Of a DNA stretch of 64,000 nt, positions 10,590 through 21,704 are shown piece by piece; position 1 is the stretch's first letter; every line of letters starts with the position of its first letter. A program made the translations under genes and the position numbers. The notes below the pieces were generated by a model, which saw only the letters and a program-made list of their open reading frames with translations, did not search any database and had not been told where the DNA came from. Origin of the DNA: Marvania coccoides (taxonomy: Eukaryota; Chlorophyta; Trebouxiophyceae; Chlorellales; Chlorellaceae). The DNA is taken from positions 868,001 through 932,000 of the forward strand of contig OY978102.1 of NCBI GenBank assembly GCA_963854735.1. Direction: 5' to 3'.

Positions 10590-11512
10590 TTTGGCTTTTC
10601 GGCGGCCCTTACTGCGGGCTATATATATTATATTATTGACGCGGTGGATATTTTATCTGAATGATTCTAGGTTCCACGCGAAAATCTAAAATCTAGGTAG
10701 ATTTTGGAGTTTATTATAAAGGAGCGCTTAAGGAGCGCTTGACGAGCGGTGCCTCCTTTTTTTCTCTATATATAAAACGCGAATTTTTAAACGATATTGC
10801 AGTTTCAGAAAAGGCGACATTTAAGCCTCTCCTTTCCTCCTCCATTTCCCCCCTTCCGCCTTCCTTCCTTCCTCCCTTTTCCATTTTCTTGCTACCCCTT
10901 TGCTTCATGGGCAGCATTCACGAATTGGCATGCCCCCCAGCGTCGCTTGGGCAGTACCAGCTTAAAAAGCAGCAGCAGCAGCATGCTTTCAATTGCAAGT
11001 CTTCCATAGCCGCTCACGCTTAGCAAACTCTCTGGAGCTAATGGGAGGAGGAAGAGCTGCTGTACGCGGGGCACTTGCATAAACTGTACAAAGTTCGCCA
11101 TTGTTTACGACGAATTGTGCAGCTGACACACGCATAAAAAAATGGCGGTCGGCGTTGGTCATGCCCTCATGGGTGCCCTCTCTTTCTCAGCACACAACGT
11201 CCAGCCCCAGCAATCAGAAATATCGGTACGTTCGACCGCTTGAACCGCGCTCCCTGTCATGCCAGGCCTGTGAAAATTCTGGTCCACTGACTTTGAGTAA
11301 AAGAAAGGGTAGCCAAATCGACATCGACTGCAACAATAATTGACTCATTCAATTTTTTCCAGCACATTTCAATTTCGGCGCATTTATCGCGCGTCTTGTT
11401 CTGCGCGTAGATAGCTGATACTTTAATAATTAAACGAGCTCGAATTTTCTCGAACTTCATCAGCCTCTTGCCAGAAATCTCTTTTATTTTTCAATTGCAA
11501 AGCACCAAAACA
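10590..11512. other. divergent promoter region, 923 bases
   Basis: Lies between the phosphatase (-) and the plastid-type orphan (+). It has a TATATATA-like stretch just upstream of the phosphatase ATG, a direct repeat of AGGAGCGCTT near 10720-10740, a long pyrimidine tract (10840-10900) and GCA triplets near 10970. A minus-strand open frame at 10892-11101 has a hydrophobic segment but no other support. Confidence 0.4.
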
Positions 11513-12333
11513 ATGCTCCGAGCTATGTTCACCACAAACGCCAGGGCCCAGCACCTGCTGGCCGTCCCCTGCGTTCAACCCCAAAAAATCACGCTGCGAT
11601 CACACTCAGGCACACCCTCGCTGCGCCTCGCACCCAAACTCAGGAGGCCGTCAAGGCCTATGACCATTACATCGGCAGCGGCGCCTCTTTCGAACCCGGC
11701 AAGCGAGCAGTCTTCCTTTTCATTTGGACAGATTGGCTCAGGCTTTGCAAAGCTCGTGCTGCAGGCAATTCACCTCGTCAAGGTAAGCCAACCAACTGAC
11801 AGCTTGCTATTCACTAACTCTCCACGCCTTACTCACCCTCAACGCGCTTTTGTTAAAATAATATGCAGATGCTCGTCAAGTCCTTGCAGAGGCTGCGCCT
11901 GGCTGCCGCGGCCGTGCAGCAGGCCAGCGCGTCCACCCCTTCCTCCGCCACCACATCGCCCGCCCCCGCAGCGCGCACGCAGCCCGAGCAGACCCCTCTT
12001 CAAGTTTTTTCCGCTGTCACCATGCCTGCAGTTGAGCACCTGCGCCAGACCCTGACGGACGCCACGGGCACCCTGGAGGCGAAATGGCGCGCTCTGGAGG
12101 GCACCGCAGCTCATAACACCAACGGCCTGTTCTCTGCTACACGGGACTCCGCCGAGGCGCTCAACAAACTGCAGCCGTCCGATGGGCAGGCTACGCGGCA
12201 GTGGAACATCAATTCCACCGCAACCGTGGTGCAGGAGGAAGAGGCGCTGCGGCAGCAGGTGTTTGCGCAGGTCTACGCTGAGCTCAACGCCAAAGCTCGG
12301 CGAGGAGATCATCTGGGCTTCTCAGCGGCTTGA
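11513..12333 (+). CDS. orphan protein, probably plastid-targeted
   Basis: Two exons (11513-11782 and 11869-12333) join in phase 0 to 244 residues. The first 60 residues are rich in Arg, Ser, Thr, Ala and Pro with almost no acidic residues, typical of an algal transit peptide. The middle (LVKSLQRLRLAAAAVQQA and onward) is Ala/Gln-rich and probably helical. The C-terminal 100 residues are charged and contain Trp in KWRALEGTA and RQWNINS, and it ends in an Arg-Gly-Asp-containing tail. No membrane helix or catalytic motif was seen. I do not recognise the family. The gene is divergent from the lipid phosphate phosphatase and converges on carotenoid oxygenase 2. Confidence 0.65.
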
Positions 12334-12975
12334 GAAGAGAAAAGTTTATCAAATAAAATAAAAATTTTCCCCTTTCTCTTTATTTTTAGGAGGCGTGCAG
12401 TACTGCTGCTGTGCCCTCCCTCCCTCTCTTACCCCACTACCCTCCCTCCTTTGGGAGCGATTTCGTTTCTCCTTAGCTTAGCAACCGGCCGTGTTTTATT
12501 TTTTAACTCGTCTTCATTTTTTTTTAGCGCGCAAGTCTGTGTGAAAATTGATGCCTGCGCTTAGCGCCGTGGCCCCACAACGAACGAGTCCTTCTCCCCC
12601 TTCTTTCTCCTGTTCTTTTCTCCCTTTTGAAAACGCAACCCGTCCATCAAACGATTTCATTCTGCGAAGTTTTGTCTTTTTTATTTTTTATTATCTGTCA
12701 GCGCCGTGTTGCCCTAGTACCTACTTCAGAATTTTCCTCATTAGTGACAATAAAATGAAAATAGTCTCTTCTCTTTCGCGGATTTTCTCCCCGAGCTAGT
12801 AGTAGTTAACAGTGAAAAATAGCGTTTTTTCTCCCCGTTTTTTAATCTGGGATATTGAGTTATCTCCCAACCGATGTAATGAGATCAACGCCCTTCCTCT
12901 CAATCAAAGCTTATGAAGAAAAAATCAACAAAATTCATGACGCAGCGATTCTTTAACTGCATTTTATCAAGCGCA
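12334..12975. other. convergent intergenic, T-rich
   Basis: 3' regions of the plastid-type orphan (+) and of carotenoid oxygenase 2 (-). Long pyrimidine stretches, and AAATAAAATAAAA just after the stop at 12333 as a likely polyadenylation region. No exon was seen. Confidence 0.5.
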
Positions 12976-15247
12976 TCAGGACGGCTGTCCTCCTCGGTGT
13001 AGCTCCTCCGCCACCCAGCAGGCGTGGAAGCCTTGGGGCAGGCCGTAGGGCATCACAGCCAGCGCCAGCTCTTTAGGGAACTCTCGACCGTCCAGCACCA
13101 GCAGCGCCGCTCTGCCGTCTGCCTGGGTGACCACGCTCAGCACCACCCCGTCGTCTTCTGCGGTCGCGCCAGGCCGGGGGCAGAAAACAGGCTCCCAGGC
13201 TGCGCCGCCAGGCTCGTGCCAGATCCTCACCTCTCCTAATAATAAGGTAAAAAGAGAGGGACTTTCAGTTACGAGGACGAAAAATGCGCATGCAAAGAAA
13301 AAACGTGGCTTAACTCAGGGTTGGACACACAATCAAAGCATATGAGCGTCAAGTAAAACAACATCAACTCACCGGTCTGTACATCGCACTTGGCAATGGC
13401 GTTCCAGCAGTTTGAGGGGCGGCGGGCGCAGGCGGCGTATACAAAGCGGTGATGCCGCCCAGCGACGGCGGGGTTGATGGCTGGAAGGTCAAAGGCGTGG
13501 CCGCAGGCGGCGTCGGGCACCAGAAGCTGAAGCAGCGGAGAGCCAGCTGCCCCCAACGCAGTCCCTGCATGAGATCAAGGGCATTAGTTGTCTATAAACG
13601 GGTTTGAAGGAGTAAAAACCAGATTAAATGTTTTAAATTTGCATTTCGAGCATAAATTTTAAAATTTACCCTCGGGGGCGTGCGAATCGATGGTGAGCCG
13701 GCGCAGCGCCTCCGCTGCTATCTGCTTTCCACCTGCGGGCCCGCGCGCAACGTTTTCTAGCCCCCAGTGCGCCATAATTTCAGGGTCCTCCGCAATGCAG
13801 CCGTCCAGGTGAAGGTGCCGCCCATCGGAGCTCTCGTAGGCATTGGCCCAATGAGTGGCCAAAAAGGCAGGGGCGCGGAAGCTCTTCATGCACGCCATGC
13901 GTTCTTTCACGCTTGGCGCGTTCAGCGGCACCACGTGGATCAGCGAGCCCGCAGCGGGGCGCCACTTGAACACGAGAAATTCGCCATTTTCGCCAAACAT
14001 CATTTTCGGCATGTCGTAGAAGCACGGGTTTTGCACGACGACGGCGTAGTGCTCGGAAACTGCGATCTGGTGGATCCAGGTGGGGGTAGAGGGGCGAAGG
14101 TAAGGGATGTAGGCCAGCGGCTCTCGGCGACCGGAGTTGCCGCCGGCGTGGCGATAGAGCGTCAGGCGGGGAGGGCGCTGCATGAAAATGAGTTTGATGG
14201 ATTAAAGCTGCAAATGTATACCTTTTGGGGGGTAAAAATGCGTTAAGAAACACGAGATCTCACCAAATTGAGGAGCCTTTTCTCGTAGTTTCCCACTGGC
14301 ATAAAATCAGAAGCGAGATTGAGCACATCGCCGTTTGGTAGGTTGCAAGGGTGTGCAGTGCACCCCATGCCGGTGACGCCGTCCCCTCTGCCGAATTCCA
14401 CCCTCCCCAGCGTCGCCAGCGTCGCTGGATCGATGCGGAACGTGCCGCTAAATGTTTCGGTGTGGGCCACGAGCTCCTGCGACGCTCCTGACGGGTAAAC
14501 ACTGACGAGGGCGTTGTCGCCGAGGTGGAAGCCGTGTGCCAGCGCGCCGGCGCCCAAAGAAAGCGCGTACTGCAGCCGCCCCAGCGGGGTTCTGGAAGCG
14601 CCGGGGAGTTGACCCAGGGTCCACCGTGTGGCGCCCCCCGCAGCACGCGCTGCAGCGAGGTAGGTGGTTTCGAGGAAGCGGTGGCTGGCCACCACGCTCT
14701 GCTGCTCGCCGCCGTTGACCTCAAATTTAACGATCATTGCCGGGCCGTCGAACACAGCGTGCGCGCCGTGGAACGCCCCCGGGCCGTTGCGAAACAACGT
14801 GCCGTGCAGCCAGGGAGGCAGCGTGCCGCGCACAGGGAGGTGCAGTCCTTCAGCTCTGTCGACGGGGACGCCGTTGATGAGCGCCTGGCGTGCAGCTGCA
14901 GAAGGCCAGGTGGGCGGCTCCAGCACAGGTTTAGGGGCAAAATCGGGATTTGGCAGGGTTGTGGTGGTGGCGGGTTGGCTGGGCTTCAGCGCAGGTCTGC
15001 CTGGCTTAATATTGGAGCGGGCAGCGGGGGTGGTGTCATCAAGGGGCTCAAGGGAAGAGTTCGGAGGCATAGAAGGCTGAGACGGCTTGGCGTTTGCACG
15101 GTTCGTGGACTTTTTAAGGGCGATACGAGGGGCTTTGAGCGCCCTGCAGTTCATTCTGTTTAATCCAAGGCATATTCTGGCGACAGCAGGGCGCCTGCGG
15201 GGCCCCAAAAGGCAGCGAGGGCTCTCTAGCGTAATGCCCAGTATCAT
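12976..15247 (-). CDS. carotenoid cleavage oxygenase (RPE65/CCD family), copy 2
   Basis: Four exons on the minus strand (15247-14264, 14177-13670, 13564-13373, 13235-12976) join in phase to 647 residues. A long basic N-terminal extension of about 110 residues (ATG 15247; ATG 15154 is also in frame) fits a plastid transit peptide. The iron ligands lie in CTAHPCNLPNGD, TWIHQIAVSE, LATHWANAYES and GFHACW. LFRNGPGAF and VVQNPCFYD replace the usual motifs with small changes. Its downstream neighbour copy 3 is on the same strand, only about 225 bases from this gene's start. All introns use GT donors, unlike copies 1 and 3. Substrate unknown. Confidence 0.9.
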
Positions 15248-15472
15248 TAAATTTGCTGGAAAGAATGAAACTTGGGAGGTTTTACTATGGCAGATTGAAA
15301 CAACTTGGGAGACGTGGGCTGAAGTGCCCTTTCTTTCTTTTTCTGTCGTATGGGCAGCTCTCAAGTAGCTGGCGCTGCAGGACGCACATATTACGTTACA
15401 AAACCGCATAAAATAAATAAAAGAGATAAAACAACTTTAAAAATTAAATACACCTAGTTAGGAACCAAAAAT

Positions 15473-17587
15473 TTACGCCTGTTTGGGCAGCCAGGCAGCG
15501 TGAAACCCGTTGGTCACGCTGTGAGGCAGCACCGCTCTGAAAACCTCGCTGTGGCTCTGCCCGTCCAGTCCCAGCAGCGCCGCTTTCCCGTCCGCCTGCG
15601 TTATCACCGAAATCACCACCCCATCGTCGGCTGCGGTCGCTCCAGGCCGCGGGACGAACGTCGGTTCGCCCACGATGCCTCCCGGCTCATGCCACACCTT
15701 GGAGCTCCTTTCTTTCAGCGAAAACTTGGCCAGGGCGTTGTTGACGTTAGTGGGGCGCACCGCGCAGGTCCCCCACAGGTAGGAGTAGTCTCTGCCCTTG
15801 TATTGGGGGTTGCAGGTGGGAAACTCGATGAAAGAGCCATATGTGGTGTCGTCGGCGATGAGGGGCTGCCAGCTGGAGGCTACTGGGGAGCCTGAGGGGG
15901 CGTGCAGGTCGATGGTCATGCGGCGGAGGGTGCTGCGGGGGAGGGTGGGGCCTGCAGCCTCGCCCTGCGCATTGCGCACCTGAAGGAGCGAGGAAGGTGA
16001 AACGACGAGAAATTAATCAGAAGTTTGATTAAAATGCAAGGAAATAGCGTCAAAGCGCATTAAAATGCACCACCCATTATGGCAAAGGCAATAAAAGAAA
16101 AGAAGGGACAAACGAAAGCAATTCAGACCCTTCCTTCCCCTGATAACATTTAAAAAAACAAAAAAAACTACTGCTCACATTCTTCAGTTCCAGGTGGTTG
16201 ACGATCTCAGGGTCGTCGTACACCGCCGCATCCAGGTACAAGTACCTCCCATCCTCGCTCTCAAAGGCGTTCGCCCAATGAAACACAAAAAATGGTGGCA
16301 CAGTGAACGTCCTAACAGCCCCGTCTTGCAGGCTCACGACGTGCATGCGGGTGCCCTCCTGCGGGGCCCAGTCCAGGAAGATGTGGGGCGTGGGTTTGCC
16401 CAGCATCAGCGCCCCCAGGTTGAAAAATAGAGGCGTTTCGGGAATAACGATGTTATTGATAGATCCAGGGAAATCGTGGATCCAAGCAGGGGACAGCGGG
16501 CGCAGGTGAGGCACGGTAGCGATACGCTCGCGGGTGGGCCGAATTTCTTCAGTTTGAACTGCGTTTGTATCGACGGTGGGACAGCGTTGGCGGTACACTG
16601 TGAATCCAATTCCGGGCGCTGAGAGGAGATTTACGAGGTCGCCGTTGGGCAAGAGCATGGGGTGGGCAGTGGTGAGGTCGCCGTAGAGGGAGTCAGCGTA
16701 GCGCGTGCGGCCCAGCGTGCGCAGCGTGGCGGGATCAAATTCAATCGTGCCGGCAACTGTCTCGGTGGCCGCCCACACTCTGCCGCCCTGCAAAAAATCA
16801 GCGAGCGTACATCAGTTGGCGAATATTCATTACCTATCCATTGAAGTCAGTAAAAACAAAAAACCCGTCTATTTCGGGTGGGAAATAAGCAGGCGTGGAA
16901 TTTGGATTGAAATAATAATGCAGCATGTTGAAATGCAACACTTGCCTGAGATAAGACGTTTACGGAGGCGTTGTCAGTCACCCCCTGTCCAATGCCTATG
17001 CTGCCCAACGCCATGGCAGCCAAGTCGCCTACTTTGGCCAAAACTCCCTCAGTCGGCACCGGGGTCGCAAACTCCCGCCACTTCATTCTGCCACCGTCGC
17101 GGAACGCCTTGTACGCGTCGGATTCAACGTACCGGTGGGAGGCAGCCACCGAGCTCTTGCTGCCGTCAATTTCAAGTTTTAGCAAAAGGGCGTAGCCATC
17201 AAACATGTGCACCATGCCTTCGGCTGTGCCGTTGTCGTACGAACCAGGGCCGTTGCGGATGTAGGAGCCCGCCAGCCAGCACGGAATAACCCCCGAGACA
17301 GGCAGCGGCAGGTCTGCTTGCTGCTGAGGCTCTGTGGCGTTGAAAGCGCCGCTGAGAGCGGCAGCCGAGGGCCAGGAAGCGGGGGGGGTTGCCGGTGGAG
17401 GTGTGGTGGTGGAAGAAGGGAGCGGGGGCTCAGCCAGCGTGGCGGAGGGCCTGGCGTTGAGGCGCAACGGCCTATTGCTGCTGCTGGGCGGAAAAGGAGA
17501 GGAGGAGGGGGCGGAGGAGGAGGAGAAGGGGCGGTGGGAAATGGATCCACCCTGAAAGACGCCGCTCAAAGGCGCCAGCAGGGCCAT
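15473..17587 (-). CDS. carotenoid cleavage oxygenase (RPE65/CCD family), copy 3
   Basis: Three exons on the minus strand (17587-16946, 16787-16179, 15979-15473) give 585 residues. The Ser/Pro/Arg-rich N-terminus of about 60 residues suggests plastid import. SYIRNGPGSY, TTAHPMLLPNGD, AWIHDFPGS, FVFHWANAFES and GFHAAW supply the four iron histidines and surrounding motifs. The usual FQNP motif is replaced by the sequence around FFNLGALML, so this copy is the most divergent there. Intron 1 has a GC donor (CAG|GCAAGT), fixed by phase and by the join LSQ|GGRVWAA. Same orientation as copy 2. The gene starts head to head with the Aurora-like kinase. Confidence 0.9.
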
Positions 17588-18044
17588 TTTGTGGTGGGTG
17601 GTGCAAACTAAAATTTGGTGTGAAATAAATTATGTGGGTGAAGAATGCAGGTGTTCTGGCGCGTGGTGATGGAGGAAAACCGCCGTAATTAAATACCAAT
17701 TCTTCTTTTCTCCTCTATTATTATTTTTTCTGGTCAAGAATAGAGCGACACGTTTAAAATGTGCTGAGCTGTCGAAGCCTCGGACACTGACCTCATCGGA
17801 GCATCGACGGGCCTCGAACAAGGATTGTTGTATTTATAGGCTCTATTTACTCGATATCGATGACCTGTGGACCCTTAATTAGACGATCGGGGCAGCCTCG
17901 ATCGTGTGCGGCCCTTCAAACAAAAAACCATTCATTACATACATACATACATACATTGAGGGAAAACTGGCGATGGCCGCGGCATTCTACTTGTATTTCC
18001 GCAGCCAGTTATTTTAATTTCAATCAAATACCTTGAAATAAACA
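17588..18044. other. head-to-head promoter region with an ACAT repeat
   Basis: 457 bases between carotenoid oxygenase 3 (-) and the Aurora-like kinase (+). It contains five ACAT units at 17937-17956. No exon was seen. Confidence 0.5.
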
Positions 18045-20015
18045 ATGGGCGAGCCAACGGGAGCGAGCTCCGCGGCCAGCGGGGCCAGTTTCACTGCGGC
18101 GGCACGCTCGCCTTCAAAGTCGCTACTGGCTCCAAGGCCTGGCGGGCCTGCTCGCACCATCGTGGAAACAGCGCTGTGCCCGTCTGAGCTCAAGCGAGGC
18201 TCCAGAGGATGGTGAGCAAAGCAGCTAACTCAGCGTTTTTTCCTCGGAGCATTCAGATACTTTCTTTTTCTTTTCCGGCGGGTTTCAGGTCGATCCAGGA
18301 CCTCAAGGTGCAGCGGGTGCTGGGAGAAGGCGCTCTGAGCACCGTGGTTCATGCCACCTGCACCATCTCTGGCCTGCCACTTGCGCTGAAGATGTATCAC
18401 AGAGAGAAACTCAACCATCTGAACGTGAAGCAAGTGGCCAGGGAGATCGAGATCCACGCATCGATGACGCATCACAACGCGATCAAGCTGTATGCCGCCT
18501 TTGAGGACGCCGAAGGCATCTATCTGGTGCAGGAATTTGCCAACGGCGGTGAGTTCAAAGGGGATGGGGGGCATGCCCTCTAATATACTTACTCTTGGAA
18601 ATTTTGATGCTATAAATGCAATTATAATACTTGAATGCTTTCCCAGGTGATTTATACGCGGAGCTGGCGCGGCATGGCGGTTACATGCTGGAGGCGCACG
18701 TCGTAAAAAACGTGATTGCCCCCTTCCTCACCGCCATATGCCACTTGCACTCGCGCGGCATCCTGCACCGCGACATCAAGCCCGAGAACATCCTGCTGTC
18801 TGCCCTGGGCGAGGTAAAGGTGGCAGACTTTGGGCTGGCCATTGACACCGTCAGAGAAAAACCAATGTCCAGGGTGGGGACCCTGGACTACATGCCCCCA
18901 GAGGTACAGTAGCAGTTTAGATGTCTTAAATCAACGTGTTTAAATCAGAAGAAGTCGAATTTTTTCCTTTAATAACCCTCGGTTGTTTGTCTTTCTTGCC
19001 GCAGATTGCGATGCTGCCGCAGACGGGCCTCGCCGATCCGGCGCCCCCACTGTTTCGTAACGCGCCAAACTCCCCCGCCAGCCCCAAGCCCGTGGACCCC
19101 TCTCCACTGGGCTCTCCCACGGGCAGAGGCCCCGCTTCTTTGCCGCCTGCCGGCAACTATGGTCTTCCTGCCGACATCTGGTGCACCGGCATCCTGGCGT
19201 ACGAGCTGCTGGTGGGGGGTCCTCCTTTCGAGGCAGAAACCAAGGCAGCGACCTACACTCGCATTCTTAAAACCGAGCCTGCCATTCCCAACCACATTTC
19301 TCCCCTGGCTCGTGATTTCATTAAACTGGCGCTGCAAAAGGACCCCAAGCTGCGTCCCACCGCTGAACAGCTGTTGGACCACCCTTGGATCAAGGGCGCG
19401 CTACCGCAATGCACGCAGGGGGCAACGGGAACGGTGGCAAGAACGAGGTCCGTGCCCGGCTCTCCATGCCTCGTGGAGGTTAACACCACCATGGGAGAGC
19501 CGCCAGTAGCGCCGGGCAGCCCTGTGGTAGGAGCATATACCGCAAGGGAGGAGCACAAGGGCAGCAGTGCAGAAACAGCTGCTGCCGCGTTCTCCCCTCC
19601 TTCCCCGAAGGTTGCACCGCAGGAGCAGGTGATGGGTCACAGCGTGTCTGCGAATGTCGCTGCAGTGGCAGAGGCAGCTGCCAGGAAGCTGCAACTGGTG
19701 ATGGGAGTAGCAGCTGGCGACTATGAAGATGATCCGCAAGAAGGCCTGATCGCTGCTTCGTATGGAGACGATCCCAACCCCTGCGCGCCGCAGTCTCTGC
19801 TGCAGATGCTAGCCCGCCCGCCGCCCCCTTCTGCGGGCGCCAGCGGCAGCAAGCGGCGGCCGCGCATTCTGAGCGCCTACCTGAAGAAACTGAGCGGGTT
19901 TCTGGGGAGCCGTGGGGAGGGCGAGGAGCAGGGAGAGGAGGTGGAGCTAGATGAGGAGGTGGCTCCTCCCAAGCCCGCTTCGCGAATGTCAAGGCTGGGG
20001 CCTGGGAGGAGTTAG
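18045..20015 (+). CDS. Aurora-like serine/threonine kinase with activation-segment insertion
   Basis: Four exons (18045-18211, 18289-18548, 18647-18903, 19005-20015) give 564 residues. The kinase domain starts near residue 56 with WSIQDLKVQRVLGEGALSTV, in the Aurora style. It has the ATP-binding Lys in ALKMYHREKL, catalytic HRDIKPEN, DFGLA, and the Aurora-like VGTLDYMPPE, then ADIWCTGILAYELLVGGPPFEA. Between PPE and YGLPADIW about 45 extra Pro/Ser-rich residues are inserted (about residues 229-279), exactly at the exon 3/4 junction. The third glycine of the G-loop is Ser. After the domain (about residue 355) a 200-residue tail is low-complexity with a basic patch SGSKRRPRI. Aurora-like kinases act in mitosis, and in Chlamydomonas an Aurora-like kinase (CALK) acts in flagellar length control, so either role is possible. 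Confidence 0.85.
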
Positions 20016-20520
20016 TTTAAGTTAGTTGGCGGGTATTTATTTATTTTGGAAAGAAAGAGCTGCAGAAGTTGGTTTGTACATATTAAACTTTGCGCCTGCT
20101 GAATCAATTTTTATGTCAAGCTTGTTTATTATTAAACATTTATAAATTCAAGGCAACAGGTTTTGTGCATTGGTTCACGGAGCCAGCCCTGCTGATTTTG
20201 AAGCAAGTGCAAAACTTGCCGTCTTTTCTAAAACCTGCAAACTTTAAGCCTGCTACAGTGAGTTCTCCCAAGAGACCCGCAAGTCGCTGTGCAACGCCCG
20301 TCACCATAAGGCAGGATCCACAGTTTCGTATATTGGAAGACAATACTTTGTGGGCGGAAGGGAATATAAATAAGTCGAGGAGACAATTACGATTGTCGGC
20401 GCATACAAAATACAAATACAATATTGGACATATGAAAAAAATACAAATTTGAGTGTTTAGACTCCGCACAGAGACGGCAACAAAGGCCACACAGCAGAGA
20501 GGCAAGCTTGATCCTAACAA
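20016..20520. other. intergenic, 3' of the kinase
   Basis: AT-rich 3' region and spacer. A few short open frames are present, but none continues across a plausible splice site. No supported gene. Confidence 0.4.
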
Positions 20521-21292
20521 ATGATTGAAATTCCCGAGACGGCAGCACAACAGGAGGCCCTCGCCGTGGCCAGCACCGAATTCTGGAGCACGAGCGCCCC
20601 CGCCAAGCGGGCGAGCGTATTTCTCTGATAGGCACTCGCGGGTTCACCGCGTGGTGCTCTTACACCGGCTTCTCTTATGACCCGCACCAGAGCAAGCTGG
20701 AAAAAAAAATGCTCTAATTATTCCCGGCCGGGGCGTATTGATAGCCCCGAGCTCCTAGACCCTGCTGCGTCTGCTGCGCCCGGGGATTTGAGCCCCAAAG
20801 AGCTGGAGGCGACCGCCCCGATGCGGCCTGGCCTTGTTGAAAAGAAATACTTTGTGGTGTGGTGCTGCATGAAACGACCTGGAAGCTGTTAAAAGGTTGG
20901 CGCGGCACGAAGAAAGAAATTGCGCGGAATTACATCGCTGTGGGGCCTGCAAACCGCCTGGAGTGCGATGTCAATCAGTGGCACGGGGTGGCGATAGAAG
21001 AGCGCAGCATAGTCAGGGTTGTGGTGCCTAAGTTGCGTTATGCTCATTTTCCGACTTGAAGAAAGCGTGCTGTGCTGCTCTGAAGCTCAACCCCGAGGAA
21101 CACGCAATCGCGTCGTTTCCTGGGATGAGGGGCGAGATGCGGTCGCTGGAAGGGTGCCTGGAGAAGAGCTTGGTGGGGATGGGGGTCAAGGATAGGCAGG
21201 CGGTGCTGCTGTGGCGGCTGAGCAGCAGGACGCCTTTTCAAGGAGAGGCGGCGGAGCCAGGCGGCGCTGTAGCTGTTGCTGGACGCCAGTAG
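20521..21292 (+). pseudogene. frameshifted coding remnant, family not recognised
   Basis: Protein-like, GC-rich sequence runs along the + strand but changes frame several times. It starts MIEIPETAAQQEAL at 20521, continues as GTRGFTAWCSYTGF near 20634, then LSPKELEATAPM near 20790, KEIARNYIAVGPANRLEC near 20910, and LNPEEHAIASFPGMR at 21089, ending at 21292. No GT-AG introns of usable size separate the pieces, so small insertions or deletions are the simplest reading. I do not recognise the ancestral protein. A real gene with sequencing errors, or an unusual intron arrangement, is the alternative. Confidence 0.35.
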
Positions 21293-21704
21293 AAGCAGTG
21301 ATCTCCGTTTATCTTTTAAAAAAGAAAAGGGAAAAAATTCATAATTATTTATATATAAATATAATAATATGGCTGAATAAAAATCTGTGGGTGAAGGTGG
21401 CGGCGACGCGGGCAGTGCAAGCACAGCCGGCGGAGTCCTCCTCGAGCAGCTTAACTTGCGTTTTGCAGGTCCAGCGCGCTGGTCTTGCTGCTCTTTGGCG
21501 GTTTATGCCGCAAAATATGGTTTTTCTTGCTCAAGCCAGTGTCAACAGCCAGCCGGCGTCGCCCAAAAATAAAGCCAGTGTTTTTTTCCTTCTCATTTAT
21601 TCCGTAATATCAATGAACCCACTTCTCCACCTCATCTCGGCAATCTCGCCTGCTTTTTTTTCTGTTCTGATCGAATTCTAAATTTTCGAAATCGGACACC
21701 TCAA
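21293..21704. other. intergenic, before FMN hydrolase/riboflavin kinase
   Basis: Mixed composition: a GC-rich island near 21400-21560 without a sustained frame, then T-rich sequence up to the ATG at 21705. It likely contains the promoter. No gene is supported. Confidence 0.4.

Noticed and set aside
10892..11101. small hydrophobic minus-strand open frame in the divergent promoter
   Set aside because: No splice partners, no homology, and it lies in a region that must contain two promoters.
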